NCBI RefSeq assembly: GCF_026393345.1
Contig: NZ_JAPLAI010000042.1
Location: 8,434-72,433 of the forward strand
Direction of reading: 5' to 3'
Length of the DNA: 64,000 nt
DNA from: Microbacterium sp.
Lineage (GTDB): Bacteria > Actinomycetota > Actinomycetes > Actinomycetales > Microbacteriaceae
Below are positions 51,370-60,650 of the stretch, in pieces. The translations under genes and the position numbers were made by a program. The notes below the pieces were generated by a model. The model ran no database searches, was not told where the DNA came from, and saw only the letters and a program-made list of their open reading frames with translations. Position 1 is the first letter of the stretch; every line of letters begins with the position of its first letter.

Positions 51370-53202
51370 TTACGGCAGCGAGATGTTCGTCGTGTTCTCC
51401 GGCACGGAGTAGATCTCCTCGATCTCATCGGCGAAGTCGTTCAGGATGACATTCCGCTTGATCGAGAGCTTCGGGGTGAGGTGCCCGCTCGCCTCGGTCC
51501 ACTCCGAGTCGAGGATCGTGAACTTGCGGATCGACTCGGCCCGGGAGACGCCGTCGTTGGCCCGATCGATCGCCCGCTGCACCTCGGCGCGGACCTCGGG
51601 GCTCTTGGCCGCCTGCGCCAGCGACATGCTGGCGTCCAGGCCGTTGTTGCCGAGCCAGCTGGGCAGCATCTCCGGGTCGAGAGTCACGAGCGCCGCGATG
51701 AACGGCTTCTGGTCGCCGACGACGACGACCTGACCGACGATCGGGTTACCGCGGATGGGGTCCTCGAGCGCCGCCGGGGCGACGTTCTTGCCACCGGCCG
51801 TGACGATGATCTCTTTCTTCCGGCCGGTGATGGTGAGGAAGCCCTGCGCATCGAACGAACCCAGGTCGCCGGTGCGGAACCATTCGCCGTCGAAGGCGGC
51901 GGCGGTGGCCTCGGGGTTCCGCCAGTACTCGCGGAACACGTTGATGCCGCGCACCTCGATCTCGCCGTCCTCGGCGATGCGGACGCCGACGCCCGGGAGA
52001 GCCGGGCCGACGGTGCCGATCTTGGCGTTCTGCGGCTGGTTCACGGTCGCGGGGGCGGTGGTCTCGGTCAGGCCGTAGCCCTCGAGGATGGTGACGCCGA
52101 GGCTGTGGAAGAAGTGCCCCAGACGCGCGCCGAGCGGAGCGGAACCGGAGATCGCATAGACGACACGGCCGCCCATGGCCTCGCGCAGCTTCGAGTACAC
52201 CAGCCGGTCGAACAGGGCGAACTTGATCTTCATGCCCAACGGGATCTTCTCGCCCTCCTGCAGGCGGCGGGAGTGCTCGACCGCGGTGGCCGCCGCGGTG
52301 CGGAAGATCTTGCCGCGCCCGCCCGCCTCCGCCTTCTGCTCGGCGGAGTTGTACACCTTCTCGAACACGCGGGGAACGGCCAGCAGGTAGGTGGGCTTGA
52401 AGGAGCCGAGCGCGTCGAGGAGGTGCTTGGTGTCGGGCTGGTGCCCCGTCTTCACGCCGGCGTGCACGTTCAGGATCGAGATGAACCGCGCGAACACGTG
52501 CGCCGTGGTGATGAACAGCACCGTGGAGGCGCCGGGGATCTCGACGACCTCGCGCAGCGACTTGGCGGAGTTACGCGAGAGCTCGACGAAGTTGCTGTGG
52601 GTGAGTACACAGCCCTTCGGGCGTCCGGTGGAGCCGGAGGTGTAGATGAGGGTCGCGATATCGGCACCGTTGGCGAGTCCGCGGCGACGCTCGATCTCCT
52701 CGTCGGGCACGTCGGCGCCGGCGGCGGACATGCGGTCGAGGTCGCCGGCGTGCATCTGCCAGCTCTCGCGCACCAGCGGCAGGTTCTCCCGCACCTCGGC
52801 GAGCCGGGCAGCGTGCTCGGCACTCTCGACGAGGCAGGCGATCGCACCGGAGTCGGAGAGGATCCACTCGATCTGGCTGGCGGAACTCGTCTCGTAGATC
52901 GGGACCATGACCGCACCGGCGTAGAACAGCGCGAAGTCGACCAGCGTCCAGTCGTAGGTGGTCCGGGCGAGGAACCCGACCTTCTCGCCGGGCTGGATAC
53001 CCGCGGCGACGAAGCCCTTCGCGAGCGTGATGACCTGGCGCCGGAACTCGGCAGCGGAGATGTCGCGCCAGCCGTCCCCGTCGGGGACCGCGAACAGGGC
53101 TCGGTCGGGCGTTGCCGCGACCCGCTGCTCGAGCAGATCGGTGATGTTGTCGTCCGGTGCAGCGGGGACGATTGCGGGAATGTCGAATTCAACGACGCTC
53201 AT
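51370..53202 (-). CDS. Long-chain fatty acid-CoA ligase (FadD15-like)
   Basis: This 610-residue AMP-forming ligase activates fatty acids to acyl-CoA for membrane lipid synthesis or degradation. The P-loop IYTSGSTGRPKG and GYGLTETTAP are intact, followed by WFRTGDLGSFDAQG and the GRKKEIIVTAGGKNV segment. The C-terminus lacks any extra domain. The ATG at 53202 is preceded by GGAGC. The gene belongs to a lipid/phosphorylation neighbourhood also seen in mycobacteria (Rv2187 with Rv2182c, Rv2178c and pknL). Confidence 0.93.
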   Translation of the reverse strand: MSVVEFDIPAIVPAAPDDNITDLLEQRVAATPDRALFAVPDGDGWRDISAAEFRRQVITLAKGFVAAGIQPGEKVGFLARTTYDWTLVDFALFYAGAVMVPIYETSSASQIEWILSDSGAIACLVESAEHAARLAEVRENLPLVRESWQMHAGDLDRMSAAGADVPDEEIERRRGLANGADIATLIYTSGSTGRPKGCVLTHSNFVELSRNSAKSLREVVEIPGASTVLFITTAHVFARFISILNVHAGVKTGHQPDTKHLLDALGSFKPTYLLAVPRVFEKVYNSAEQKAEAGGRGKIFRTAAATAVEHSRRLQEGEKIPLGMKIKFALFDRLVYSKLREAMGGRVVYAISGSAPLGARLGHFFHSLGVTILEGYGLTETTAPATVNQPQNAKIGTVGPALPGVGVRIAEDGEIEVRGINVFREYWRNPEATAAAFDGEWFRTGDLGSFDAQGFLTITGRKKEIIVTAGGKNVAPAALEDPIRGNPIVGQVVVVGDQKPFIAALVTLDPEMLPSWLGNNGLDASMSLAQAAKSPEVRAEVQRAIDRANDGVSRAESIRKFTILDSEWTEASGHLTPKLSIKRNVILNDFADEIEEIYSVPENTTNISLP

Positions 53203-53350
53203 GACGGCAGCTCCTTCGGTACCGGGCAGTCACTTCTGACACCAGAGTCTAGTAGCCCGTGAAACTGAGTCCCACATATTGCCCGCCACGGTATCCGCCG
53301 CGCGGGGGCGACTACGCTAGGTGGGTTGAGTTCTCGGGAAGGGCGGCATC

Positions 53351-54301
53351 GTGCGGGCAGTAGGCATCGACATCGGCGGGACCAAGATCGCCGGTGCCGT
53401 CGTGGACGAGGCGGGCCAGATCGTCGAGCGCGCCCGGGTCGCCACCCCCGCGGCGGTCAGCGGCATCCAGAACATGGTCGCCGACATGATCACGCGCCTG
53501 GCCGGCGGTGAGGATGCGGTCGCCGGTGTGGCTGCTGCAGGGTTCATCGACCGCGACCGGTCGAAGGTGTACTTCGCGCCGAACATCGCCTGGCGCGACG
53601 AGCCACTGCGCGATCACCTGCAGGCGCTCACCGGCGTCCCGGTGCTCATCGAGAACGATGCCAACGCCGCCGGCTGGGCCGAATACGTCTACGGCGCGGG
53701 CGAGGACCTCTCCGACGTCGTGACCCTGACTCTCGGCACGGGAGTGGGCGGCGCCGTCATCATCGACGGCGGCCTGCTCCGCGGCGGCCATGGCATCGGG
53801 GCCGAGCTCGGCCACATCCGGCTGGTGCCGAATGGCCGCACCTGCGGCTGCGGGCAGCGCGGCTGCCTCGAGGTCTACGGCTCCGGTCGCGCGCTGCAGC
53901 ACGAGGCGGAGGAGATCGCCACCGACGCGTCCTTCGGTGTCGGCGCGGCGCTGCGGGGTGTGCGGGACCGGCTCGGCAGCATTCCGGGCGAGGAGATCTC
54001 CCGGCTCGTGACCGAGGGCGACCCGGGAGCCCGCGAGGCGCTCCGGCGGATCGCGGTCGCCGTCGGCACCGCCTGCGGCTCGCTCGCCGCTGTGCTCGAC
54101 CCGCAGCGTTTCGTGATCGGCGGGGGAGTGTCACAGCTCGGCGAGGTGCTCCTCGGCCCGATGCGCGAGGCCTTCGCCGCCGCGATGCCCGCCTACGGCT
54201 CGCGCCCCGTCGCCGACTTCGCCGTCGCGCGGCTCACCAACGATGCCGGGGTGATCGGTGCGGCGGACCTGGCGCGTCGGACGCTGACCGCGGGAGGATG
54301 A
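53351..54301 (+). CDS. glkA: ROK-family glucokinase
   Basis: This 316-residue sugar kinase phosphorylates glucose with ATP (or polyphosphate in some relatives). The N-terminal phosphate loop is DIGGTKIAGA (7-16). The catalytic Asp lies in ENDANAAGWAE, and the ROK zinc motif CGCGQRGCLE is complete. There is no helix-turn-helix, so this is an enzyme and not a ROK repressor. The GTG at 53351 follows GAAGGG. The next gene starts five bases after its stop. Confidence 0.92.
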   Translation: MRAVGIDIGGTKIAGAVVDEAGQIVERARVATPAAVSGIQNMVADMITRLAGGEDAVAGVAAAGFIDRDRSKVYFAPNIAWRDEPLRDHLQALTGVPVLIENDANAAGWAEYVYGAGEDLSDVVTLTLGTGVGGAVIIDGGLLRGGHGIGAELGHIRLVPNGRTCGCGQRGCLEVYGSGRALQHEAEEIATDASFGVGAALRGVRDRLGSIPGEEISRLVTEGDPGAREALRRIAVAVGTACGSLAAVLDPQRFVIGGGVSQLGEVLLGPMREAFAAAMPAYGSRPVADFAVARLTNDAGVIGAADLARRTLTAGG

Positions 54302-54305
54302 TGCG

Positions 54306-55013
54306 GTGTTCTACTGGCTGATGAAGTACGTGGTGCTCGGCCCGGCGCTGAAGGCCATCTTCCGGCCGTGGATCGTGGGCCGGCGGAACGTCCCGGCCAC
54401 CGGTCCCGCCATCCTCGCCAGTAACCACCTGTCCTTCTCGGACTCCGTCTTCCTGCCGCTCATGCTCGACCGGCCAATGTCCTTCCTCGCCAAGAGCGAC
54501 TATTTCACCGGCCGCGGCCCGAAAGGCTGGGCCACGCGGTTCTTCCTGAAGGCGATGGGCATGATCCCCATCGACCGTTCCGGCGGCAAGGCCTCCGAGG
54601 CGTCCCTCAACACCGGGCTGCAGGTGCTGGGCCACGGGGACCTCCTCGGCATCTATCCGGAGGGCACGCGCAGCCCCGACGGCAGGCTGTACCGGGGTCG
54701 TACCGGCATCGCCCGCATGGCTCTCGAGGCCAAGGTGCCCGTGATCCCGGTGGTCATGGTCGACACCGAGGAGATCATGCCGATCGGCAAGAAGATGCCC
54801 CGCATCGGCCGGGTGGGCATGATCATCGGGGAGCCGCTCGACTTCTCGCGATACGCCGGCTTCGAGGGCGACCGCTTCGTGCTGCGCAGCGTGGTCGACG
54901 AGATCATGGTCGAGCTGCAGCGCCTGGGCGCCCAGGAGTACGTCGACGTGTACGCCTCTTCGGTGAAGAGCCGTCGCGCGCGTCCGGAGGTCGCTCCCGC
55001 GTCGGTAGACTGA
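54306..55013 (+). CDS. 1-acyl-sn-glycerol-3-phosphate acyltransferase (PlsC family)
   Basis: This 235-residue membrane-associated enzyme transfers an acyl chain to lysophosphatidic acid. The catalytic HX4D is H41-D46 (NHLSFSD), followed by the phosphate-binding YPEGTRSPDG. An N-terminal hydrophobic helix probably attaches it to the membrane. The GTG start has GGAGG at 54294-54298. The gene is in line with glucokinase and aroG, and a mycobacterial relative (Rv2182c) lies in a similar neighbourhood. Confidence 0.93.
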   Translation: MFYWLMKYVVLGPALKAIFRPWIVGRRNVPATGPAILASNHLSFSDSVFLPLMLDRPMSFLAKSDYFTGRGPKGWATRFFLKAMGMIPIDRSGGKASEASLNTGLQVLGHGDLLGIYPEGTRSPDGRLYRGRTGIARMALEAKVPVIPVVMVDTEEIMPIGKKMPRIGRVGMIIGEPLDFSRYAGFEGDRFVLRSVVDEIMVELQRLGAQEYVDVYASSVKSRRARPEVAPASVD

Positions 55014-55017
55014 CCGG

Positions 55018-56355
55018 ATGCAATCGCTGCTCGACGCGCTCGACCACTGGCGTTCCCTTCCCATCAAGCAGCAGCCGCAATGGTCGGACGACGCTGCCGT
55101 CGCCGCCGTGTCGGCCGAGCTTGCCATCGTGCCCCCGCTCGTGTTCGCCGGCGAGGTGGACAACCTGCGGGATCAGCTCGCCGCCGCCGCATCCGGCCGT
55201 GCCTTCCTCCTGCAGGGCGGTGACTGCGCCGAGACCTTCGCGGGTGCCACGGCCGAGCAGATCCGCAACCGCATCAAGACGGTGCTGCAGATGGCGGTCG
55301 TGCTGACCTATGGCGCGTCCATGCCGATCGTGAAGATGGGGCGGATGGCGGGACAGTTCGCCAAGCCCCGTTCCAGCGACAGCGAGACCCGCGGCGACAT
55401 CACGCTGCCGGCGTACCGCGGCGACATCGTCAACGGATACGACTTCACCGAGGCCTCGCGTCTCGCGGACCCGAACCGGATGCTGAAGGCGTACCACACG
55501 GCCGCATCCACGCTGAACCTCATCCGTGCGTTCACGCAGGGCGGGTTCGCGGATCTCCGCGAGGTGCACAGCTGGAACAAGGGCTTCGCCTCGAACCCCG
55601 CCAACCAGCGGTACGAGGGCCTCGCGAGCGAGATCGACCGCGCCATCAAGTTCATGGAGGCCGCCGGCGCGAACTTCGACGAGCTGCGCCGGGTGGAGTT
55701 CTACACCGGCCACGAGGGTCTGCTCATGGACTACGAGCGGCCGCTCACCCGCATCGACTCCCGCACCGGGACGCCGTACAACACGTCGGCGCACTTCCTG
55801 TGGATCGGGGAGCGCACCCGCGACCTCGACGGCGCCCATGTGGACTACTTCTCCAAGATCCGGAACCCCATCGGCGTGAAGCTCGGCCCGACCACGTCGC
55901 CCGACACGGCGCTGGCGCTGATCGACAAGCTCGACCCGGACCGCGAGCCCGGCCGGCTGACGTTCATCACCCGCATGGGCGCCGGCAAGATCCGCGACGC
56001 GCTGCCGCCGCTGCTGGAGGCCGTCAAAGACTCCGGCGCGACGCCGCTGTGGGTCACCGACCCGATGCACGGCAACGGCATCACCTCGCGGAACGGCTAC
56101 AAGACCCGCCGGTTCGACGACGTGGTGGACGAGGTCCGCGGCTTCTTCGAGGCGCACCGGGCTGTCGGCACCTACCCCGGCGGCATCCATGTCGAGCTGA
56201 CCGGTGACGACGTCACCGAGTGCCTCGGTGGGTCCGAGGCGATCGACGAGGCGACCCTCGCCACGCGGTACGAAAGCCTGTGCGACCCGCGCCTGAACCA
56301 CATGCAGTCGCTGGAGCTGGCGTTCCTCGTGGCCGAGGAGCTCGAGAAGCGCTGA
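55018..56355 (+). CDS. aroG: Type II 3-deoxy-7-phosphoheptulonate synthase
   Basis: This is the first enzyme of the shikimate pathway, condensing phosphoenolpyruvate with erythrose 4-phosphate. The 445-residue type II (plant/actinobacterial) form shows FLLQGGDCAETF with the metal-site cysteine, and MPIVKMGRMAGQFAKPRS. It also has the HEGLLMDYERPLTR region and DPMHGNGI. The ATG is five bases after the acyltransferase stop. A 57-bp palindromic repeat begins 21 bases downstream. Confidence 0.96.
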   Translation: MQSLLDALDHWRSLPIKQQPQWSDDAAVAAVSAELAIVPPLVFAGEVDNLRDQLAAAASGRAFLLQGGDCAETFAGATAEQIRNRIKTVLQMAVVLTYGASMPIVKMGRMAGQFAKPRSSDSETRGDITLPAYRGDIVNGYDFTEASRLADPNRMLKAYHTAASTLNLIRAFTQGGFADLREVHSWNKGFASNPANQRYEGLASEIDRAIKFMEAAGANFDELRRVEFYTGHEGLLMDYERPLTRIDSRTGTPYNTSAHFLWIGERTRDLDGAHVDYFSKIRNPIGVKLGPTTSPDTALALIDKLDPDREPGRLTFITRMGAGKIRDALPPLLEAVKDSGATPLWVTDPMHGNGITSRNGYKTRRFDDVVDEVRGFFEAHRAVGTYPGGIHVELTGDDVTECLGGSEAIDEATLATRYESLCDPRLNHMQSLELAFLVAEELEKR

Positions 56356-56375
56356 CCCCGCGCCGCTGACCCCGC

Positions 56376-56432
56376 CGAGACTTCACGTATGTCCCGTATT
56401 TCATCGAAATGCGGGACATACGTGAAGTCTCG
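56376..56432. repeat. 57-bp palindromic repeat, left copy
   Basis: CGAGACTTCACGTATGTCCCG (56376-56396) and its perfect complement (56412-56432) enclose TATTTCATCGAAATG, which itself pairs as ATTTC/GAAAT. The second copy is at 57482-57538, the same length and orientation, identical at about 44 of 57 positions by eye. Confidence 0.88.
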
Positions 56433-56522
56433 CGCCGGTGACGGAGCTGTGGACAACACGTACGCAGCGAGGATGCGGTGGACAAGCGCCGCGGACGCCG
56501 CTGAACGGAGCAGCCTCGGGGG

Positions 56523-57494
56523 ATGCCGCATCCACCGTCGCCGCTTCCGCCCGGTCTCACGGACGATCCTTTCGGGTACTCCGAAGCTCGACGTGAGGGG
56601 GTCTCGCGGCGACGGTTGCGCGGCGCGGATCTCACCCATCCGTACCGTGGCATCTACGCGGTCGCGCCGCAGGAGCTCGATACGCTCGCGCGCTGCGAAC
56701 TGCTGCGACCGCTGCTGTCGCCTCGTCAGCACCTCAGCCACCTCACGGCGGCTCGCCTTCTCGGAGTGCCCGTGCCCTTCGCCGCCCGGGGTGAGGAAGC
56801 GCTCCATGTGACGACGACCGCCGGCGCCGCACCGATGCGGCGGCCCGGTGTCGTCGGATGGGAGACAGAGGAGCCGACGCCGTCTGTCGTCATGCTCGGA
56901 ATACTGCCGGTCGCCGCGCCCGCAGACGTCTGGTGCCACCTCGCTGTGCCCGGCGGCGCGGGCGGCGACCCCAAGACGAAACGCAGAGGTCGCCTCAGTG
57001 ACGAGTGGTTGATCGCGGCTGGCGACTATCTGCTCACCGGTCCGGGACGCGGGATGCGGCGGACACCGCTGTGCACGTTCGAGGAGTTGGAGGCCGCCGT
57101 GTCACGACGCCGTGGCATGCGGGGAGTACGTGCTCTCACCCGGGCCCTTCCACGCCTTCGCCGGGGGCCGCACTCCGCGCAGGAATCGCTCCTGCGGATC
57201 GGACTCGTCGACCACGGACTGCCGGAACCGGAGGTCCAGGTACCCGTCATGACCGCCGACGGGCTGCGACATGCCGACCTCGGCTATCCCGAGGCGCGGC
57301 TACTGCTCGAGTTCCAGGGTGATCAGCATCGCACTGACCGACAGCAATGGCTGGCGGATCTCACCCGGGTGCAGCTGTTCGAGGATGCCGGCTTTCACAC
57401 GATCCTCGTGGGCTATGCCGACACCCACCCGCAGATGAGTCCGCTCGCGTCCCGCATTCGGCGCGCTCTCGTTCGGGCTCGCGAGACTTCATGA
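56523..57494 (+). CDS. DUF559 endonuclease-like protein flanked by matching palindromes
   Basis: This 323-residue protein has an N-terminal AbiEi-like/winged-helix region (SRRRLRGADLTHPYRGIYA) and a middle of about 100 residues. The C-terminal DUF559 domain (about 215-320) has HADLGYPEARLLLEFQGDQH, the acidic-Q-x-D core of a Vsr/restriction-like nuclease fold. The family is common in actinobacteria, often beside mobile or defence genes; no function is established. The last four codons (RETS) and the stop lie inside the left arm of the right-hand palindrome. The start has only a weak G-rich site. Confidence 0.78.
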   Translation: MPHPPSPLPPGLTDDPFGYSEARREGVSRRRLRGADLTHPYRGIYAVAPQELDTLARCELLRPLLSPRQHLSHLTAARLLGVPVPFAARGEEALHVTTTAGAAPMRRPGVVGWETEEPTPSVVMLGILPVAAPADVWCHLAVPGGAGGDPKTKRRGRLSDEWLIAAGDYLLTGPGRGMRRTPLCTFEELEAAVSRRRGMRGVRALTRALPRLRRGPHSAQESLLRIGLVDHGLPEPEVQVPVMTADGLRHADLGYPEARLLLEFQGDQHRTDRQQWLADLTRVQLFEDAGFHTILVGYADTHPQMSPLASRIRRALVRARETS

Positions 57495-57538
57495 ATGTCA
57501 CGCATTTCTCGTTGAAGCGGGACATTCATGAAGTCTCG
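57482..57538. repeat. 57-bp palindromic repeat, right copy
   Basis: CGAGACTTCATGAATGTC (57482-57499) and its perfect complement (57521-57538) flank a 21-base centre with the same ATTTC mark as the left copy. The left arm contains the TGA stop of the DUF559 gene (57492-57494). Confidence 0.88.
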
Positions 57539-57543
57539 GCGGA

Positions 57544-59484
57544 TCAGAACGAACCGCTGATACTCAGCGTCACGGTCGTGCCGCGCGGATGGGATGAGCC
57601 CGCGGTGGGGTTCTGCGCCGTGACCTGGGTCACTGCGTCGGGGAACAGGTTCCAGCTCGCGTTGTAGCTGACCTGGAACCCGGCCTTCTCCAGCGCGTTC
57701 TTCGCCTGATCCCGTGTCATCTTCGTCACGTCGGGGACGGCGAACAGCTGCGGCCCCTTCGACACCCGGAGGGTGACCGTCTCGCCGGGACGCCAGTCGC
57801 CGCCACCGTCGCGGGCGACGATGCCGACGACATCGCCCTTGTCGACGTCGTCGCTGAACTCCTCGATCGAGTCGACCTTCATGCCGACGTCCGTCAGCAC
57901 GGACGTTGCCTCGGTCACGCCCATGCCGGAGACATCCGGCAGCGGCCCCTTCGACACGGTGAGCACGGCGGCGTCGCCCTCGTGGACGGTGCAGCCGCCG
58001 GTGCAGTCGACGGCGTCCGTCGCGCCGCGCGGGGTGAGGGATGCGGCGACGACCGTGTCGGGAGCCGCATCCGTGAAGACGTACTGGGGATCACCGACAG
58101 CGACGACCGCTGCCTGCAACGCCGCCGTCGCCTGCGCGACCGGCATGCCGCCGAGCGCAGGGAGATCGTGCGGGGCAGGGCCGAGGGACACGACCACGCG
58201 GACCGTGGATTCCTTGTCGACCCGCGCGCCGCCGTCCGGCTCGGTGCGGATGACGGTGCCCGCCGCGATGTCGAGGCTGTACTCCTCCGCGCGCTCGGCG
58301 ACCAGGCCCTCTTCGGACAGGGCGGCCTGCGCCTGTTCGAACGACAGTCCGGCGACGGCGGGAACGCCCACGAGCGACCCGGGCCCGGAACCGAAGAACC
58401 AGCCGGCGCCACCGGCAACGACCGCGAGGAGGAGGACCAGGGCGAACAGCCAGCCGCCCCGCGTGCTGCGGCGCCGGGTGGCGCGGCGCAGCAGCGTGGC
58501 GTTGTCGGCATCCGGGCTCGTCGCCACGGCACCGGTGAGCGCGGCCGCCGGAAGCGCCTTGGTGAGTTCCCCGGAATCCAGGATGTCGTCGGCTACCGCG
58601 GTTCCCACCGCGAGCGTGCGGGCGACCTGCGGGGCGATGCCGAGTTCCGCCTCGATCTCACGCAACCGACGTAGCATCTCGTCCGCATCGAGCGGGCGGG
58701 CGTCGGGGGAGCGCTCGGTCGCCCAGAGCACCAGCTCGTCGAGCTGCTCCGGCACGCCGGGGTTCTTGGCGCTCGGGCGCGGGACCGAATCGGTCGCGTG
58801 CTGGTAGGCGATCTGCATCGGCTGCTCGCCCTTGTACGGCTGCTCACCGGTCAGCATCTCGTAGAGCATGATGCCGAGCGCGTAGATGTCGCTGCGGGCG
58901 TCCGCGCTGCCGCGGGTGACGAGTTCGGGGGCGAGGTACGCGATGGTGCCGAGCAGCATGGCGCCGCTGGCGGTGTTCGCCGTCGTTGCCCGGGCGAGGC
59001 CGAAGTCGCCGATCTTGATCCGGCCATCCTCGGCGAGCAGCACGTTCTCCGGTTTGACGTCGCGGTGGACGATGTCGGCGCGGTGCGCCGCGGCGAGCCC
59101 GGAGAGGATCGCATCCATGATGGTGATCGTCTGCGGGATGCTGAGCCGCTTCTGCTCGCGCATGAGTTCGCGCAGCGTGATCCCTGGCAGGTACTCCATC
59201 ACCAGGTACGCCATGTCGTCGTCCTGGCCCTGGTCGAACACGTTCACCACGTGCGGATCGGCCAGCCGGGCGGCGGCGCGCGCCTCCTGGATGAACCGGC
59301 TCTGGAATACCGTGTCGTCGCTGAGGTGGCCGTGCATGACCTTCAGCGCGACCCGCCGCTCGAGCCGCAGATCGGTCGCGACGTAGACGGTCGCCATGCC
59401 ACCGCGGGCGATCCGAGCGCGCACGCGGTAGCGGCCGTCGACCAGGCGGCCGATCAGCGGATCCGCGCGCTGGCTCGTGTTCAC
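57544..59484 (-). CDS. Ser/Thr protein kinase with PASTA repeats (PknB/PknL-like)
   Basis: This 646-residue membrane kinase senses the cell wall and phosphorylates proteins of growth and division. The kinase domain is at residues 18-280 (ATP lysine K48, HRD with D142, DFG 160-162). A juxtamembrane region and one membrane helix (about 343-362) follow. Four PASTA repeats run from about 368 to the end and would bind peptidoglycan fragments. Order with an Rv2175c-like gene and polyprenyl synthase suggests the pknL locus, although mycobacterial PknL lacks PASTA repeats. Confidence 0.94.
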   Translation of the reverse strand: MNTSQRADPLIGRLVDGRYRVRARIARGGMATVYVATDLRLERRVALKVMHGHLSDDTVFQSRFIQEARAAARLADPHVVNVFDQGQDDDMAYLVMEYLPGITLRELMREQKRLSIPQTITIMDAILSGLAAAHRADIVHRDVKPENVLLAEDGRIKIGDFGLARATTANTASGAMLLGTIAYLAPELVTRGSADARSDIYALGIMLYEMLTGEQPYKGEQPMQIAYQHATDSVPRPSAKNPGVPEQLDELVLWATERSPDARPLDADEMLRRLREIEAELGIAPQVARTLAVGTAVADDILDSGELTKALPAAALTGAVATSPDADNATLLRRATRRRSTRGGWLFALVLLLAVVAGGAGWFFGSGPGSLVGVPAVAGLSFEQAQAALSEEGLVAERAEEYSLDIAAGTVIRTEPDGGARVDKESTVRVVVSLGPAPHDLPALGGMPVAQATAALQAAVVAVGDPQYVFTDAAPDTVVAASLTPRGATDAVDCTGGCTVHEGDAAVLTVSKGPLPDVSGMGVTEATSVLTDVGMKVDSIEEFSDDVDKGDVVGIVARDGGGDWRPGETVTLRVSKGPQLFAVPDVTKMTRDQAKNALEKAGFQVSYNASWNLFPDAVTQVTAQNPTAGSSHPRGTTVTLSISGSF

Positions 59485-59551
59485 GCTCAGAGTCTACGGA
59501 GCCGGAGCGGTGAGCCCGGGGAGCGGCTCGCCCTCACCGCTCGCGGAGTCG

Positions 59552-60502
59552 TCACCCGAGAACGGAAAGCCAGGTGGTGGCAGGGCCCTCCCAGGCCGCG
59601 TAACGATCGGGATACGCCGAGATCTGCACCGACTGCGCGGCGTCCGCGAAGCTCAGTGCCTCCCACCCCGGAATGTCGAGAAGGCCGCGGGTGAGCGTGC
59701 CGTTGGGGTCGGCGGGACCGCCGAAGAAAGCGCGGGCGGACCGTTGCGGGTCGCGCACCTGGTCCTCGGTGCCCCAGCCGGTAGAGGGACGCTGCTGGAA
59801 CAGGCCGAGCGAGTCGCGGTCGCCCCAGTCGAGGTTCCGCAGCCACGACTCCTGCATGGCGGTGCCGAGGGCGATGGCGATGCCCCGGTCGGGAACACCG
59901 AGCTCGCGGCCGACGGCGATGATCACCTGGGCGTTCGCGACCTGTTCGGCGTCGAGTTCGAGCGGAGCGGATGCGGCGGGTGCGGCCGCCGCGATGGGCA
60001 CGGAGGCGGGAGTCGCGGTGGGCACCGCCAGCACCTGCCCGGGGTAGATGATCGAGTCCCACGTGAGTGCATTGGCGGCCAGCACCGCCGCGATCGTCGT
60101 CCCGGCGTTCCGGGCGATGGCGCTCACAGTGTCGCCCGCGACCACCGTGTGGGCGGCGACCGGCGCCGGTGCGGGCACCGCGGGGGCGGTCGCGATGGCC
60201 GCGGGTGCCGTGAGGCGAAGGGTCTGACCGGGACGGATGATCGAACTCCACCCGAGACCGTTCGCGTCGAGCACGTCTTGCGTCCGCAGTCCGAAGCGGG
60301 CGGCGATGGCGCTGACAGTGTCGCCGGGCCCGACGGTGTATTCGGGCGGGGCCGCGTCCTGACGCGGCGCGACGGTGCGCGCCATGGGCGGGACGGCGGG
60401 CTCCGCGGCGTGGGCTGCGGGGCTCGCCAGGGACAGGGCGAGGGATCCCGCCGCAGCGCCGACTCCGATGCCGGCGATACGTGCGTGGGCGTGACTGAAC
60501 AT
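59552..60502 (-). CDS. Secreted LysM lytic transglycosylase-like protein
   Basis: This 316-residue exported peptidoglycan-acting protein has a signal peptide ending near AHAAEPA. Two LysM domains follow (YTVGPGDTVSAIAARFG and HTVVAGDTVSAIARNAG), then a Pro/Ala linker. The C-terminal domain has IALGTAMQESWLRNLDWGD and SLGLFQQRPSTGWG, a lysozyme-like motif with a catalytic Glu in MQES. The ATG at 60502 has AGGAGG six bases upstream; the ATG at 60517 lies ahead of that site and is rejected. It stands upstream of the PASTA kinase on the same strand. Confidence 0.88.
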   Translation of the reverse strand: MFSHAHARIAGIGVGAAAGSLALSLASPAAHAAEPAVPPMARTVAPRQDAAPPEYTVGPGDTVSAIAARFGLRTQDVLDANGLGWSSIIRPGQTLRLTAPAAIATAPAVPAPAPVAAHTVVAGDTVSAIARNAGTTIAAVLAANALTWDSIIYPGQVLAVPTATPASVPIAAAAPAASAPLELDAEQVANAQVIIAVGRELGVPDRGIAIALGTAMQESWLRNLDWGDRDSLGLFQQRPSTGWGTEDQVRDPQRSARAFFGGPADPNGTLTRGLLDIPGWEALSFADAAQSVQISAYPDRYAAWEGPATTWLSVLG

Positions 60503-60650
60503 GGGCGTCCTCCTCATGGTGGAGCGTCCTTCCGGGGGTCCGGCAACCCTTCCACGGGCCTGTGACAGGTGTCAAGGGAGTGACGGATGTGACGGAAGTG
60601 AACCGACGCGGGCCGCCGCATCCGGTCGGGGCCCGTGGGATAGTTGCAGG

